Source of the DNA: Puntigrus tetrazona
Taxonomy: Eukaryota; Chordata; Actinopteri; Cypriniformes; Cyprinidae
Assembly: GCF_018831695.1 (NCBI RefSeq)
Contig: NC_056700.1
Span: 934,879-998,878, forward strand
Direction: 5' to 3'
Length of the DNA: 64,000 nt
Both the position numbers and the translations under genes were made by a program. Of this stretch, positions 1-14,300 are shown one piece after another (positions within the stretch are counted from its first letter, which is position 1; each line of letters begins with the position of its first letter). The notes beneath the pieces were generated by a model. That model was not told the origin of the DNA and ran no database searches. It saw nothing but the letters and a program-made list of their open reading frames with translations.

Positions 1-487
1 TGTGACATTTTTGAAGTGGAAAGTTTAACTGAAACTGAAAAAAAATATCATGTCAAGAGAATCATTGCAAGTATGAGTGTCTTGACTATCTAAGCAACGA
101 CGTAGAAATCCAGCAGGCAGTTCAATAGCAGCTTAATATCTTTTCCTTTGCTCCAGTGAAACATCTACTCGTGCCACAGATGAATGACTAATGAACACAT
201 GGGAAACCTTTGTGACACAGAAAGCTTTGTGATTGTTGCCTACGCTACTGAAAGGACTCCAGGGTTCCTTCCGCAATTACTGGTGCAGAACAATAAGGAA
301 CCGTCAGTGTACAGCAGCACTTCATTTCAATGACGGACAGTAGTTTGGAGGAACAAGAGTGTCTTTTTTCACACAAGGCTTTGCTGTAATTTCTGTATTT
401 TTTCTTTGAACCACAGACCTCAATGTATCCTTTTTTTTTCAATGTCTTTTCTTACAATTCGATTGTATTTTTTGCTTTTCTCTATAG

Positions 488-564
488 GACCCAGTGAGCT
501 CGACCTTAGTTTGCTAGCAGACAGCAGCAGCCTTGCAGATGTTCCCACTAAATTTGATGAACAG
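488..564 (+). CDS. ak5: ak5 exon A (inter-domain linker)
   Basis: The acceptor is a pyrimidine-rich tract ending TCTATAG and the donor is CAG|GTAAGA. It encodes GPSELDLSLLADSSSLADVP and then TKFDEQ, an acidic serine-rich linker comparable to the segment between the two kinase domains of mammalian AK5. The first codon is split with an exon outside the window. Confidence 0.8.
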
Positions 565-2989
565 GTAAGAAAATGTATCTGTTTCCATTTTCTTTTCTAA
601 TTCCACACATTGGCGTTTGGTTGAGCTCTTCTTTCTATGTTTTTCGTTATTGGCTGCACTTGGTGTACATGATTTTTTTGAAGAATTTTTGAAGATTATT
701 GGAGCACATTTTAGAAGAAAATGCAAGAACAGTACAATAAAAAAATTATATTGGAAAATGTAGCATTTTATTTAATGGTTTACTATTAATTGTGAACCTG
801 GTAGCCATTTAAAGTTATACTGAAGTTATTTCTACACCATTTATTTCTTTTTTGCAGTGTGGGATTAACAATTTTCACTCAGTAAATGTCATAAACACAA
901 AGAAATGCCAAGCAGCACATTGAATTAACCATGAAATAGAAAGACTTTTTACAGTGTACTACAAATTCTCAATCCTGTAATGGTTTGATAGGATCTTGAC
1001 AATCTGATGTCACTTTTATTGTGAAATCACAAAAGCATTTAGAGCACCATTAGCATGTCAGAAAATGTCCCATCTGTCTCGTCTCTTTATTTCATTATGA
1101 AGTTATTGGAATCTCATATTAGGCTCAGATGAAACTGCTGAAGGGCTATTATAGGCGGACTGAGCAAGTGCGAGATGCGGTATTTAATGGAAATGCTTGC
1201 TAAGTGACAGTCCTGCATTAGCGGATAGCCATTATGAATGACTATCTCCTGCATTAGCTTCTGTCTGGATGAAGCTTAAGCCAAAGTCCTTGACATTCAT
1301 TAGTATGCTATTTGAACTATTTTTGGAATAGTCTTTTAAATAAAAGCCACATTAGAATGGCCTGTATATTTGTTGGGTATTTCAGTAGCGTGAACTAATT
1401 ATTGCATTAATAAACAGGTACATAGCCACTGACCTTCAATATGGAAATGTAATCAATGTTTCTGAATCATTCAGTGTGCGCGTTGTAATGAGACGGCTCT
1501 ATAGCTCGATGCGTGTATTTGGGGATCGTTTCAGACCATCTATTTATTCAAGGTCAGGAAGGATGCGCTATAGAGTGGAATTTAATGCAATCCACACTCT
1601 TAAAAAGCTTATAAAGAGAGGTTATTTTAGTATTGCATTATACCTATACTTTATAGCTGCGTATGCCCAGATTGACCCTTTCCTTATAAACATAAACCAA
1701 AATATATAAAAACTAGGGCTGACAATTTAACATGTTAATTAGATAAATTTATTACAGTAAAAAATTATTACTAAATACGTCGACGTTATGCGATTAGTGA
1801 CGAGCGTGGAGAGAGAACAAAACAAAGCGTCAGTCATAAATTAGAAGCACAAACCGAGAATTTGTAAAGAAAAATGTTTGAGGATTTCAATCTAAGCCAA
1901 GAGGAGGTGTTGTTTTCTTTTAAAAACTAAATGCATACGTTCTACAACATCCGTCAGGTTGCTTCCGGTTTCCCCAGTCAGCGGAAGTGAGAGAAAAGTG
2001 TTTATTACGTCTGTAGTATGGATATTTATTGTACAAAATCATTTGTTATTTTACGTGGTCTGAACTGAATACAGCTACCACCCGTTTAGGCTTGGAGGGG
2101 TCTGAACAATTTTGAATATAACTATTTAGATTTAACTGACAGAAGAAAGTCACATAAACCTAGGATATTTCAAAGGTGGGTAAATTTAGATTTTTGGGTG
2201 AACTAACCCTTTAATACACGTTTTGATCAAATTGGGTGAAGACTGATTGGTGCTGTTGCATGACATGAAAAGTACCGCAGAAGCAATGCCGTCGTACTTT
2301 TATGTCACACACCGATAGATCTGATGGTGATGACCCACTTCAAGTCGACCGAGCCTACCGATTCAATGGACTACTTATAAAGAACCATTTAGTTCATAAA
2401 GCCATTTGTTCAAATGAATAAATGACTCGATGACACTTACTACCACCAACTGGCAGTTTTAGTTCATTATTTAGAGTATAATTTCATTAAAGTAATTTCA
2501 TATTGCCATAGTAATAATAATAATAACAATACAATTCATGTAATCAGTTATTAAAGGTATAGTTCACCCACCCAAAATGAAAATCGCATCATCGTTTACT
2601 CGCCCTCATGGTCCAAAAGAATATATGTAATGCATTTAATCAAACAAAATATTTATTTTAATTAATGCTGCTTTTTGTAACGTCTGTTTGATGCTTTACA
2701 CAACAACGACTTCAAATTATCTTTTGGGAGTAATTTCTCAGGCAAATTTGATTCGATTAATTAATCACCACATCATGTAATTAATTCAATTTAAGAAATT
2801 GCTTACCAGCCCTAATAAATAATTTGTAGAACTAATAAAGAGTTTCTAGAACTGTGGACATTTGACTTCATATTTACCTCAGGAAATAACTCTAAAATGT
2901 ATAAATCACCAAAAAGTAAAGATTCTCTGATAATTTTCTTACCATCATGTTGTTCCAAATCTGTATTTAGAAAAAAAAATAAATAAAAA

Positions 2990-3078
<89 letters not shown>

Positions 3079-5351
3079 CAATGTTGTTTTTAATGTCCAT
3101 ATATTAGCTAAAGGTAAGCAAAAAGGTCTCAATCATCCATATGACTGAATGAAATGTTTCAGTCTGAATATGCCATCTATGTTATTTTATGCAAACTGAG
3201 CATGTTATAGCTTGTTACATTCTCAGTATATAGAAGATCAGAATACTAGATTCAGCTTCATAGATTGATCCACAATTTAAAATAAGCTCAAAACTACCTG
3301 GGACCATCATTGCTCCTGCTATTCTGGGAGCATTTTGTTCTCTTCACTTGCTTTTTTCCTTTCACCTCGTCTCCAACCACATGTACACGCGCACACACAC
3401 ACACACACACACACACAAAACACAGAGACATGCTATCTTCCATTCAGAGGTTTCTTGCTATCTACCAACAGATATGGCAGGACTACATGAAAGCGGCCAA
3501 CCAATTAGACCTTCCCTGTTGCTACATATCTGTCAAACTAAATTCCTGAAACTGTTGCTTCTCTGTGCTTTCCATGGAGAGGCTGTCATGCTTTTTTCCA
3601 TTTTATTTGTTTAAAATCGTGTCTGCGTGAGACAAAAGCAGTCATTAGGGCTCTTTCGTGGAGGATGATGTGAAGAGTGTTTATGGATGTGGATCAACCC
3701 ACATTCCCACCGTGACCCTTTCATCTGCGTCCATCAGCGGCGCTGCCGACAGCAAACTCTCCGTGCCGCCAGCATCACACAGGGAAAAACACTTCTGTAG
3801 ATGAGGACTGATCTCAGAGCAGTCTCCAGCTCAGTGTGAGACGTGTTCAGCAGGTTCTTGGCTCCGACCACGCTGGCTTGGTTCTGTACTGTGACTGTTT
3901 GTCAGTCACTTGGATTAAGACGTTCGTCTACAGTGCAGAAAAGCTCCAGTTCCAATCAAAATATTTTTTCCCATTTTTGTTCTGTACCTTCATGTTTTAA
4001 CGTGACGTTTTACTGACATTCAGTGAGTTCTTGAGTCTCTGGAGCTCTACTGGAATGGTTTTATAGATGGTGGTGGACAGCGATGTCTAGCACTGAGCAA
4101 AGTTACATGTACTTACTTATCATAGTATAAATAAATTATGCATGCTTGCAAGTAGCCTTAAACCTAACCATACAATAGGTACATGTAGTTAATTAATATT
4201 ACTCAGTGTTTAAATGTATTGGTACGTTGTAACCAGGACACCTCCAAATAAAGTGTAACATGAATTTGACATCATTGCAAAGTGCACATTTAAAAATTTA
4301 CTTAAGTGTATTTAAATCATGAAAAGTGTACTCTCTTTAAGTGGCCTTTTATTTCATTAATATATTATACTAAAGCAATTTTTTGAAACATTTAAAGCAC
4401 ATCGCAAGTGCACGTTAAATACAAGCACTTCTTTTTCACAAGGGCACTTTCATCAAGTAGGAAATGTTTCATCACAAGACGAAAGCGATCAGTTAGAACA
4501 ACTTAGTTTTAATTTGCAGTGACTCTTTCTTCAAAAAAGGAATGAGAAGGAAACTATGCCAGGAAAAAGCCTCAAGAGCCACCGGATTTTGCTTTAATCT
4601 GTTCCCATCTGTTATATCAGTGGTTGCACTCATTTACATAATAATGGCAGAGGTCTGTGTTGTGGATGATTTGCAGAGTTTAATGTGTAGGTTAAATTTG
4701 TTGCCATTCAGTAGTAACTGTGTAGCATGTTTGTTCTGTTTTGTTGTTGTTGTTGTTGATTTTGGGCATGCAGCATGCTAAATTCATGTTTTGGGGCATA
4801 CGGCATTCTAATTATATGTTTTGAACATGCAGCATGTGGACTTTTTGTACCAAGCTTATTTTAAGAGGTTGTACCATAGTCATGATACATGGTAATACTA
4901 ATGCTATGATTATTTGGACTAATTTACTAATTCTGTGATTATATGTTAAGGTTTTTTTTTTATACAATTACCATGATAGGGTCATGTTCTTAGATGAGTA
5001 CAATAATAGTAACAATTTCCTTTTACCCACACTGTGGTATTTTTTGAAGTGAATTTCACTTCTTTTATGCACTTACCATAAAAATTATATTGTGTATGGT
5101 ATTATATTCAGCAGTATATTTATGGTATTCATTCACTACATGGGATATCTGTTACCATTGTTTTACTATAGTTCCTTCATAGAATTTTTTTTTGGCGGGT
5201 GGTTTTTTTTGCTCTTTAAAACAATGATATTTTTACCAGCAGTATCAAAAGGCAATGTAGATGAGGACAAGCAGTCTGTGCTGCATTATGGGACGGGGTG
5301 TCTGCTGAAATCATGCATCTAGCACTTCCTGCAGCGCCCACGGCTCCTCCG

Positions 5352-5392
<41 letters not shown>

Positions 5393-8300
5393 GGCAAGCG
5401 TCTACAGCGCATCAAGCCGACCTTCGTGGCTGTTCAGTCTGCACAGCTAATGAATGAGAGGCAGACTGATATTCATGAGAAAACATCCTCCACGGTCAGA
5501 GAGAGAAAACAAGTAAAGGAGTGAGAGCAAAAACATGTGATGGAAGAGATTGCACTCAGAGGTCTTCACTGCCAAATAATCAATAGTTTAATCTTGTTTT
5601 TCAGTAAAAAAATAAAAATAAATATATATATATGTGTATATAAATTCTATAAATAAATACATTATATATTAGATGTACGTATATACATATATACATCTTT
5701 TTTAAATGTAAATGCAATACGTTTTTTCATGATTTTTGGTTATGTATTGTAATGCAGTACTTTTTGGGGTTTTTTTACTTCCAAGTGGCAATAAAATATT
5801 TTGTGATGTGCAGTAGTAGTGCCATATTTTTATGTACCACGGCAATGCCATTTTTACATAAGTAAACCTGTTTTGAAGCAACTTTGTTTTAAGCACCGTC
5901 TTGACATATTGTTAGAATCATGCTTTAAGCAACATAAAAGATGCGTCCTGGAAAAAAAAAACGACTTTAAAAAGCTCTCTTTTGATGTGATTTGTATGCA
6001 GGCCATGGATGTATTCAAAAATTTCAGACTGAGGGGCCCAAATATAAAAACTTTAAGAATCATTGAAAAGACCTATAGTGATCAAGCAGTACTGGTCGTG
6101 TACTGTGGAGTATTTGGATAGGCTTTGTGGTCTAAGTGATCCAAGTTAGAGCTTGTTTGCAGGCTTGCGGGTCTGTGTATCACTTCTCTCTCTCTCTCTT
6201 TCTGCCAGTGAGTCATCGGACCGGCTGGCCTGCCCACATCACAAACACGCTCATCAGCGGCACCCTGCACTCCTCCCACACACTCTCTCTTTTTCATCTC
6301 ATCTTCTCTAACGCTGTAAAAAGTGGCAAGTTACCGCCTGAGGTTTTTTCTGTTAAACAGCCCAGAAACTCTTTTAATCACAGTAATCACGACACATACT
6401 GTCAAGTTCCCAGTTTTCTGCTGCGTTTTTAAGTTCAAACACAAGGAATCTCACAGCTTTTGTTTTAATTAGCCCGGTGAAACTCATAAAATGAATGTCT
6501 AGAAGTGTCATATTTTCTCTCTCAAAAAAAAAACTACAACAAGAAAAAAACATTTGTAAAAATGTAATAATAAAAAAAATGGTCTATTTTCAGGACCATT
6601 GAAATTTTGTACATTTTGTGCATTGTGACATTACTCTCACGATAATGAAATGCTTTTTATGGCCCCTTTAGTTTTGAAGAAACTACTCAAAAGAAATTCT
6701 TTACTTCAATTCAGCAAAAAATTGAATTTAATAATAAAAATGCATTGCATTGCAGTAATGAGAAATCTGTTGGGGAGGCGTTTCAATTTGAAAATGATAC
6801 AATGCAAAAACAATGTTAAAAACTAAGAAAAAATATGGTTAATTTCCTTTTAGAATGGGAGGAAGGTTTGAATGTGATGGAATAATGTGGTGTGTTATGG
6901 CTCTATGTCAGCAATATCAGCATGGCTAATAAGTGCAAAATTGTGTGTATGCAACAGTTCAATAGCACAAGAGTAATAAAATTAGAAACATTAAAAAAGG
7001 AGTTAATGAAATCAGGAAACAAACTTCCTAAAGTACTTCCTTCTCAGGTTGACGGTTTAACAGCTGATCCCAAGCCTCTGTAAGTCATTTGAAAATGACA
7101 CTTTAGAACTAGTTACCAAGGAATGTGGAGTTGCTTCGTTGAACACTGACTCTATTATGTAGAGTGTTTTGAGAAAGATAGACTTAACAAGTGATTACCT
7201 GCATCCATACAGCATCCATTCTTCATCCATTCTGTTTGGATGGCACATTGTTCAGAGGATCTACGGAAGGGCATTTGATCATAGAATTACTGTCTTACTG
7301 TTCAGATCTGTGAGCTTTTAAAAAGTAATTTAATTCCTTTTTTTATGTGTGTTTTTCTCTATGGCAGACCGATGAAGAGGTGGCTGGATATGCAGAGGCG
7401 ACTGGAGAAAGTGAGCGCAGTATCACTCAGCTGATCTTTGTGTACCGTATTCATGTGTGGGCTTATTTTTTATTACACTGTTGATAGAAGAATAAATGTA
7501 TGCTTGTTAATGCAGTTTAATAATGAATAATGAAATAAACTGGGAAATACACAATTAAGAAAATATAAATTGTCTCGCTAAACTAAAGCCGTAGCCCGTG
7601 ACTTTTGCCTCTTTGCCACAATACCTGTTTGAAAACCTGAAATTGCATTTATTTGCGCAGTTCACTTTATTACAAGAGTCATGCACTGCTGTGGATACTG
7701 TATTTCAGATTCTAGCCGAACGTTGTCATCTGAACAAGCACGTTTGTTCTGACCAACTGAGGGAAAAAGCATTACAATAAATTGCGCTACCAATGGGAAA
7801 TAAATCTAACGATTGGTTAATTAGCTCATAACACATCAAACTACGGATACAACGATAGGATTCAGATACCGATATTGGTACATTAGTTAAATTGCCAGTT
7901 TGAGTAGAAAAAAATTCAGGTTAATAATTTTGTGTGTAATCCCAGGCTATCCGTAATCAGAGACCCGTTTAAAACTGGAATATAAAACATGTTTTGTGAC
8001 CCTGAACCACAAAAAATTACCCTCATGACTGGTTTTGAAATGTAATTATATATTATCCAGTTTTAAATGTACATCTGATTACAAATAGCCTGGGATTACA
8101 CACAAAATGACTACAATCTGCCATCAAAATCATACATTTAGTTATTCCAGCTGTTGTAAAAAAAAGATATGAACAATCCAACACAAGCAGCATCCTAATA
8201 TGCGATATAGCCTTACTAGCCGGGACAAATTATTTGTTTACAGACATGATACTCAAATTTCATGAAAATTCCTACCAGTACCACCCAAATTAGAAAAGAT

Positions 8301-11300
8301 TATTTTAAGCTTACCCCATTGTAAATCAGGCTAAAGCAAGGCAATAGTTTGGCTGGTTATATACTTTTTATGGACTTTATGATTATTTTTATCCTCAAAA
8401 AAAGTTACGGACTGCAGCTTTAAATTCTTGGTCTTTGGGAAAAATCACCCTTGAAATTCTATCTTCATGTACATTTAGTGTTTTTTGAGTTTAATTCTAG
8501 TTCATTCATTATCAGATCTTAGTGCTTAAGTGGAAAAATTCAGGCTGAAAAATGTGCAAAAAGAGTCACGAAAGAGTTTGAATGTGCCTCTAAAAACTAG
8601 AATCTCACATGTCGAAGTATAGGATAGTTCGCACAAATCTGATGTAAAACGTGCCAAATCAGCTGTAACTATTTTGATGCATAACCACTGACTTGACCAT
8701 GAAAACCATGACAATTTCTCTTGGTACTGATAAAAACAATGTAATTTACTGTCATTTATTTCTTATCGGTAACCGTGCATTTCATTTGTTCCATTATTGT
8801 CAGTATTTTCCACCATTGATCGTACTGCATTCTGACATGCTAAAGTTGATTATCTTATTGTAATTTCTTTTTCAATATGCCACCAGGTTTTCCTGTGGAG
8901 ACCAAGAAATCAAAGGTCATCTTTGTGATTGGTATGTTAGCTGACAAAACGCCGTTATCACATTAAACTATAATTTCACTGCACATTGTTTTCGTTATAG
9001 ACATGCAAAACAGTATTTTGTCGTGCGTACATTTCCCCCAGAAGAACAGGTCAAGAAGCAGTATCGCGATGCAAAACACATACCGCACAGCGTTGAAGCT
9101 ACATCAGACATAATAACACGCACTATCGAGTTTCTTTTGCGACACAGATGCACAAACAGAATAATGAACTGTGAAATTGGAGGCAGGTGAAAGCTTCTGA
9201 AGTGTCCTAATAAGGTTCCTAATTGAAACTGTTGTCGGTCTTTATCTGAAAATGACTCATGTTCTGGATAAATGGAAAGCAGACGGTCAGGATGGTATGA
9301 GTTTTCATGCGCTAGGGCTTTCCTCCCCTCATGTTTGTTGAAAAGGTTTAGCCAACTGGGATGTAGTGAAGTGAACTAAAAGCCAAGCTTTACATCTCTT
9401 TGTGGTGAAAAGAGACTAAAGAAATCAATTTGGCTGTCCTTTGAACACGGTGGATACGGTCGGTGTTCCTGTCATCTGTTGCTTCAGCAGTTTGGTCCAG
9501 CAGCAGTAAGGCTTGTAATGTCGGTATGGATATGGCTGTCGATAGTCAGATGGACAGATTCGAGACTGATAGCTTGAGAAAGTGAGACTCTCGAGTGCAC
9601 TTGACCACCCTAACTGACATGTTAAAGACTTGCTGAAAGATTTATCAGAGCTGTATCTGTACTACCTGTCAAGAAAAAGAACTAGATTAGACCTAATAGC
9701 CAGACTTGGGACGTCTTTGAAAGTTTTTTTTTTTTTTTTTTTTTTCACCCAGATGTCTAGAGTAGAATAGGGAGGTTAAGAGTAGCTTAACAGGGTAAAA
9801 GCATAATTTATGCTTTTTGGGGGATTTAAAACATATGTCGGCAATGGGGGGGGGATGTGAAGGATTGAGAAATAAACAGTGGCTGGGTAGGATTGCTGTG
9901 TGAATGATTGTGTGAAGGAATGCATTGTTATCTCTAATGACCAAAATGAATCTTACCATTTATTTTGAAATCTAAGAGGCAGTACACCTGAACAAATGTA
10001 TCTATTTGTTCTCCATTGTATCTCAGTGCTGTTTAGATGAAACAATATGGTAAAAACAACGTTATATGGATCGTTTAACAAGGTAATTAAAAATAATCAC
10101 AGCACACCATCATTTTTATCTAGTGCTGTGCCTAGGACAGTCCTCAGATACCCTATGATAAGCTACAGTTGCCACTATGCTCTTGTAATGGTGATTGTTT
10201 TAGTAAAAGAAAAATGCAAGATCCAGTTGCAGTAAAACATTGTTCGAAGTAAACCCGTGAAAAACGAGATTAACACAACTAAAACAACTGCACGCGTGCA
10301 CAAAACATCCAGAAAGGACAAAACCAGACCAAGAACATGGGAAAACCTTTTATATAACAAAGATATTAACCGTTTTCAAAATTGTTAAATATAAATCAGC
10401 ATTTGAGAATGGTTTCCGAAAGATCATGTGACACCACAGACTGGAGTATGATGCTAAAGATTCAGCCTTGTAACAGTAATAAATTGCATTAGAAAATATA
10501 TAAAATATTTATTTATGTATGCATTATAGTTTAGGCCATTAGATTTTTTAGAAAAATGCTTCAGCAAAAAACTGCAATATTGGCCTTTGAAGTCATTTGT
10601 CACCCCACACTTAAAGGGGAAAACTGTGATATTCGGTCAAATAGCGATACAATTCTAAAACATTGATTTTGAACCAATGGGAATCATCAGTGGGTGGGGC
10701 TATCTAGTATATAGAGTCCACGCGATCAACAAAATGTCCTTGAATTCACTGTTTTGGTTAGGACAACACCCCCTTTTACTTTTTACTTTGATGATTGAAG
10801 CATTATTCCAAATTTGTATAGACAACAGCTGTTGGCTGTGTAGGAGACGTTAACCCTGGGGAAGGCCGCCCTTGGACTGTTTGGATAGATAAGGGCTGCC
10901 CCGAGCTGTGTTCAGAATCTTAATGATAGCCTGTGGGACTTCAGTCAGATGGCGAGGTCGGGGTGGGCCATAGCGCGAGGTACAGACCATAAGACATCTT
11001 CTGCTAATCAATCCCACATCTCCCAAGACAGTCAATTACTGAGGATCTCTCTATTCTTCCCCACTATTTAGAACAGTCTTTCCCATCCATTTTATTTACA
11101 GTTTATGATTTTAGGTTTAATCTCAACTTTCTCATTCTGACCAGGTGGGCCGGGATCGGGGAAAGCTCTCCAATCGGAGAAGATAGAAGAGCGGTACAGT
11201 TTGAAGCGCCTCTGTCCCGGGGACATCCTGTGCAGCGAGTTGCAGTCTCACAGTGAGAGAGGACGATTTCTCCGAGACCTTTTGGAAAGAGGAGAGCAGC

Positions 11301-14300
11301 TTCCCGAGGTGCACAATCTTGTTAAAACCCATTAAGGAAAATTACAACGATTAACTTCACCTTCACTGGATTTAAAGCTTATGAAACAAACACAGGAAGA
11401 CACGCTATTTCGTAACACTTCTCAGTAACATTTTGCTGAGAAGTGTTATGTAATAGTTTAAGGGTTGGATGTGTACAAAAAGGCTGTGTGAATTATTAGA
11501 TAGGCTGTGCAAATTCATTCGCACTCACTTACAGTTTTCCTTCCTGTTGAAACAGGAAGTTGTGCCGGGACACGTAAAGTCTTCCTTTAAAAAAACCACG
11601 AAGACACAATAATAATGAATTACACACATAGACTGCACATGCAATAGGCTTTTGGAAAATAAATAAAGTATGAGCACAAAGGCAGCATAAGTAGAACACA
11701 ACTGAAAACACACACCAACTCCCTGGTGTTAGAGGTAGATAGGTGGCAATTATAATTTAGGGAAAGCAGAGAGTTTGATCTAGAGAGTATTAAACAAAAT
11801 GTTATATGCCCCTGCAGACAAGTTTCACATTTTTGGTTATTTTCCCAAAGGACAAACGTGCACATTGAAAGAGAGAATAATAACAACAATAATATTCAAT
11901 CAGACGGCTGATTGCGGAGTTGTGGAAGCAGGATTGTCAACCAGTGAGCAATGGACATATTTAATGCTTAAATTTTCCAGAAACATTCCTAATTTGCAAT
12001 ATTTTCGGTCTGTTATCTCTAAAAAAAAAGGTGTTAAGCTGAAAACTGTTCCTGTTAAAAGATCCATGTATCTGTCTAGACATTTACAGTTTATAAAAGA
12101 ATCATGACATGGCTTATTTTATTATAAGTGTTACTTGAGTTTCACTAGTGTTAACATTTCCCACAAAAAAGTATATATGCATAGTTGCATACAGTATGCA
12201 TACAGTTTTTAGGAGTAGGGTCCTTTAATACTCGTCAGTAAAGTACGTAATTGTTTTGACAACTCTGTTCATATAAAGCTGTAATTTATAGACAAAGCAT
12301 TGTGAAAATCAGTCTCCAATACGCTGTGCCTTATTTACAAAAGAAAAAAGAATAAATAAAAAATCTGCAGTCAAATGCTCTGAAAGGCATGCAATCCTCC
12401 AACATAATCTGGGGCACCATTAAAAATAAATCCACTTGTTCCTGATGCAACATGCTGTTTAAATCAGATGCAAAGTTGCACTTATATTGGTCCTGCTGTC
12501 AGCAGACTCAGATGTTGGGTGTGACAGAAGCTCTACAGTGCAACAGGATGGCAAGACAGATAATAAAAAGAATTATATAAAAATATAAAATCTACAAAAT
12601 AGCAAAAATACAATATATACTATAGACATTCAAGTATAATATATTTTGTGCAATAAATGTGGAAAAAAAATGTACAATAAGGAGAACGTAGCTAGGACAG
12701 GTGGTGCTGGGGAAGAGGAGGGTTTAAGAAAAGTGGTTTGCAAGATTTTTTATAGTATCTGTACTTACCTAAGAAAGAACTGGTAATATAAAGTAACTAA
12801 AGGTGATAGGGTTAGATTTAGGGATAGGGTCAGGTTTAGTACCTATTTATTGTAATAACATTATTAAGTATACAGTATGTACACGAAGAACAGGACTGTA
12901 AAATAAAGTACAGATGAAGTACAGTCTAGTTACACAGTTAACATGTGACAAGCTTTTAGTTACATAAGTAGCCGTGTAACAGACTGTAACTAATGTGTAA
13001 CAGCAGCAGCCTATTCAACATATTTTCAAACTGTAAGTACATACTGTTCTATAGCTTAGTGTGCATTTTTATGTAAGTACAACGGCTGCTTACTAGGTAT
13101 TCATTCTGTTTTATAGACACCTTAAAATAAAGTGTTACCAAAATATTTGTGGTGTGTAAGACAGGGCAGAAATAGATAGGAAAGAGATCAGTTAGCTATG
13201 CTGCCGCACCAGTTTCAAACATCAAACCATCAGCTACCTCAAAGCTTGCATGTATGAAAGTATTTAACAACAGACAGGAAGTGATGTAGTGAAAAATAAG
13301 GAGTGGGATAAGCATCAAGCACAATCAAAGCCATAAAAACGTAACTGAAATATTCAGGTTTACTATAAAAATGACAAGCAGGTGTGTTTAATTATGAGCG
13401 CAGCTAAAATAGGCAGACAGGCCCTCCAGGCACTAACTTGGGCTGTTGTTGTTGTTGTTTATTTGCTGAGGTCTGGCATGTGGCTCAGAGAGATTCAGAC
13501 TTAATCAGATGATTTATGTTACAGTGGTGTTGCCTAGCAACATGACTGTCATTAACATTTGCTATGAACTACTTTTATTTGTCCCAGGCATCAGACTTCT
13601 CACTTCGAATCTAAAGCGTGCGCCTGTATCTGCATTCTAATGCATCCAGCCGTTCTTACGGATCGTGAATCCGTATGTGTGCGTTCATCGGGTTTTCTCC
13701 TTTGTGCGTGTTTAAGGAGACGCTGCTGGATCTATTGTGCGAGGCCATGGCGTCCACTGTGCGTCAGGGAAAGGGCTTCCTGGTCACTGGCTTCCCAAAG
13801 AATGCGAAGCAGGCGCAAGAGTATGAAGCCAAGGTTAGTGCTTTTTCAGGAAAAGATGAAATCGCAGGAAGCGAGACTGCAGTCCACTCTGACAAACAAT
13901 GCAACAGTTGCTGAAATATGTTAGGACGTTTTAAGTAACAGGGAATAGGTCTCTGAAAAATGAAAACTGATGTTGTTTACTCACTCACGTTGTTCGAAGG
14001 CCATATCTTTGTTTTGTGAAACACAAAATGAGACATTTTCAGCAGTGTTTTATTCTACAAAGAAGGATACAGGTGGAAAATATGTCTACTCTTCAATGCG
14101 GTTCTCAAATGTCATTTGCATCTGGGTGCATTTAAATGTGCTGTTATTTCAGTCTTTTTCAATAGATTTAAAGAAGCAAATGCTGAAGATTTTATTTTTG
14201 CAGTGATAAACACGTTACTGCTATGTTACACGCTTTGCAATAATTCTTTCAACCCTAATTTTCACTTTTCACATTCACCAGGCTCAATTTGGGAAATAAT

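Larger units (their letters stand above)
565..7367 (+). other. ak5: ak5 intron, 6.8 kb, repeat-rich
   Basis: No coding frame here resembles a known protein. It holds the 1.1 kb inverted-repeat element at 1714-2814, a poly(A)/(AT)n tract near 3.0 kb, (CA)n runs near 3.4 and 5.4 kb, and an interspersed repeat fragment at 4.1-4.26 kb. Stretches near 1.08-1.30, 3.65-3.96 and 5.30-5.50 kb are less AT-rich and look non-repetitive. They are candidates for conserved non-coding sequence, but nothing in the window alone shows this. Confidence 0.5.

Noticed and set aside
2812..3132. 106-residue minus-strand frame
   Set aside because: Most of it is Tyr-Ile repeats from the (AT)n tract and Phe from poly(A); an artefact of simple sequence.
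3390..5391. Possible CRISPR-like regular arrays among the (CA)n and (TG)n runs
   Set aside because: They are simple dinucleotide microsatellites without spacers; the organism is a vertebrate.
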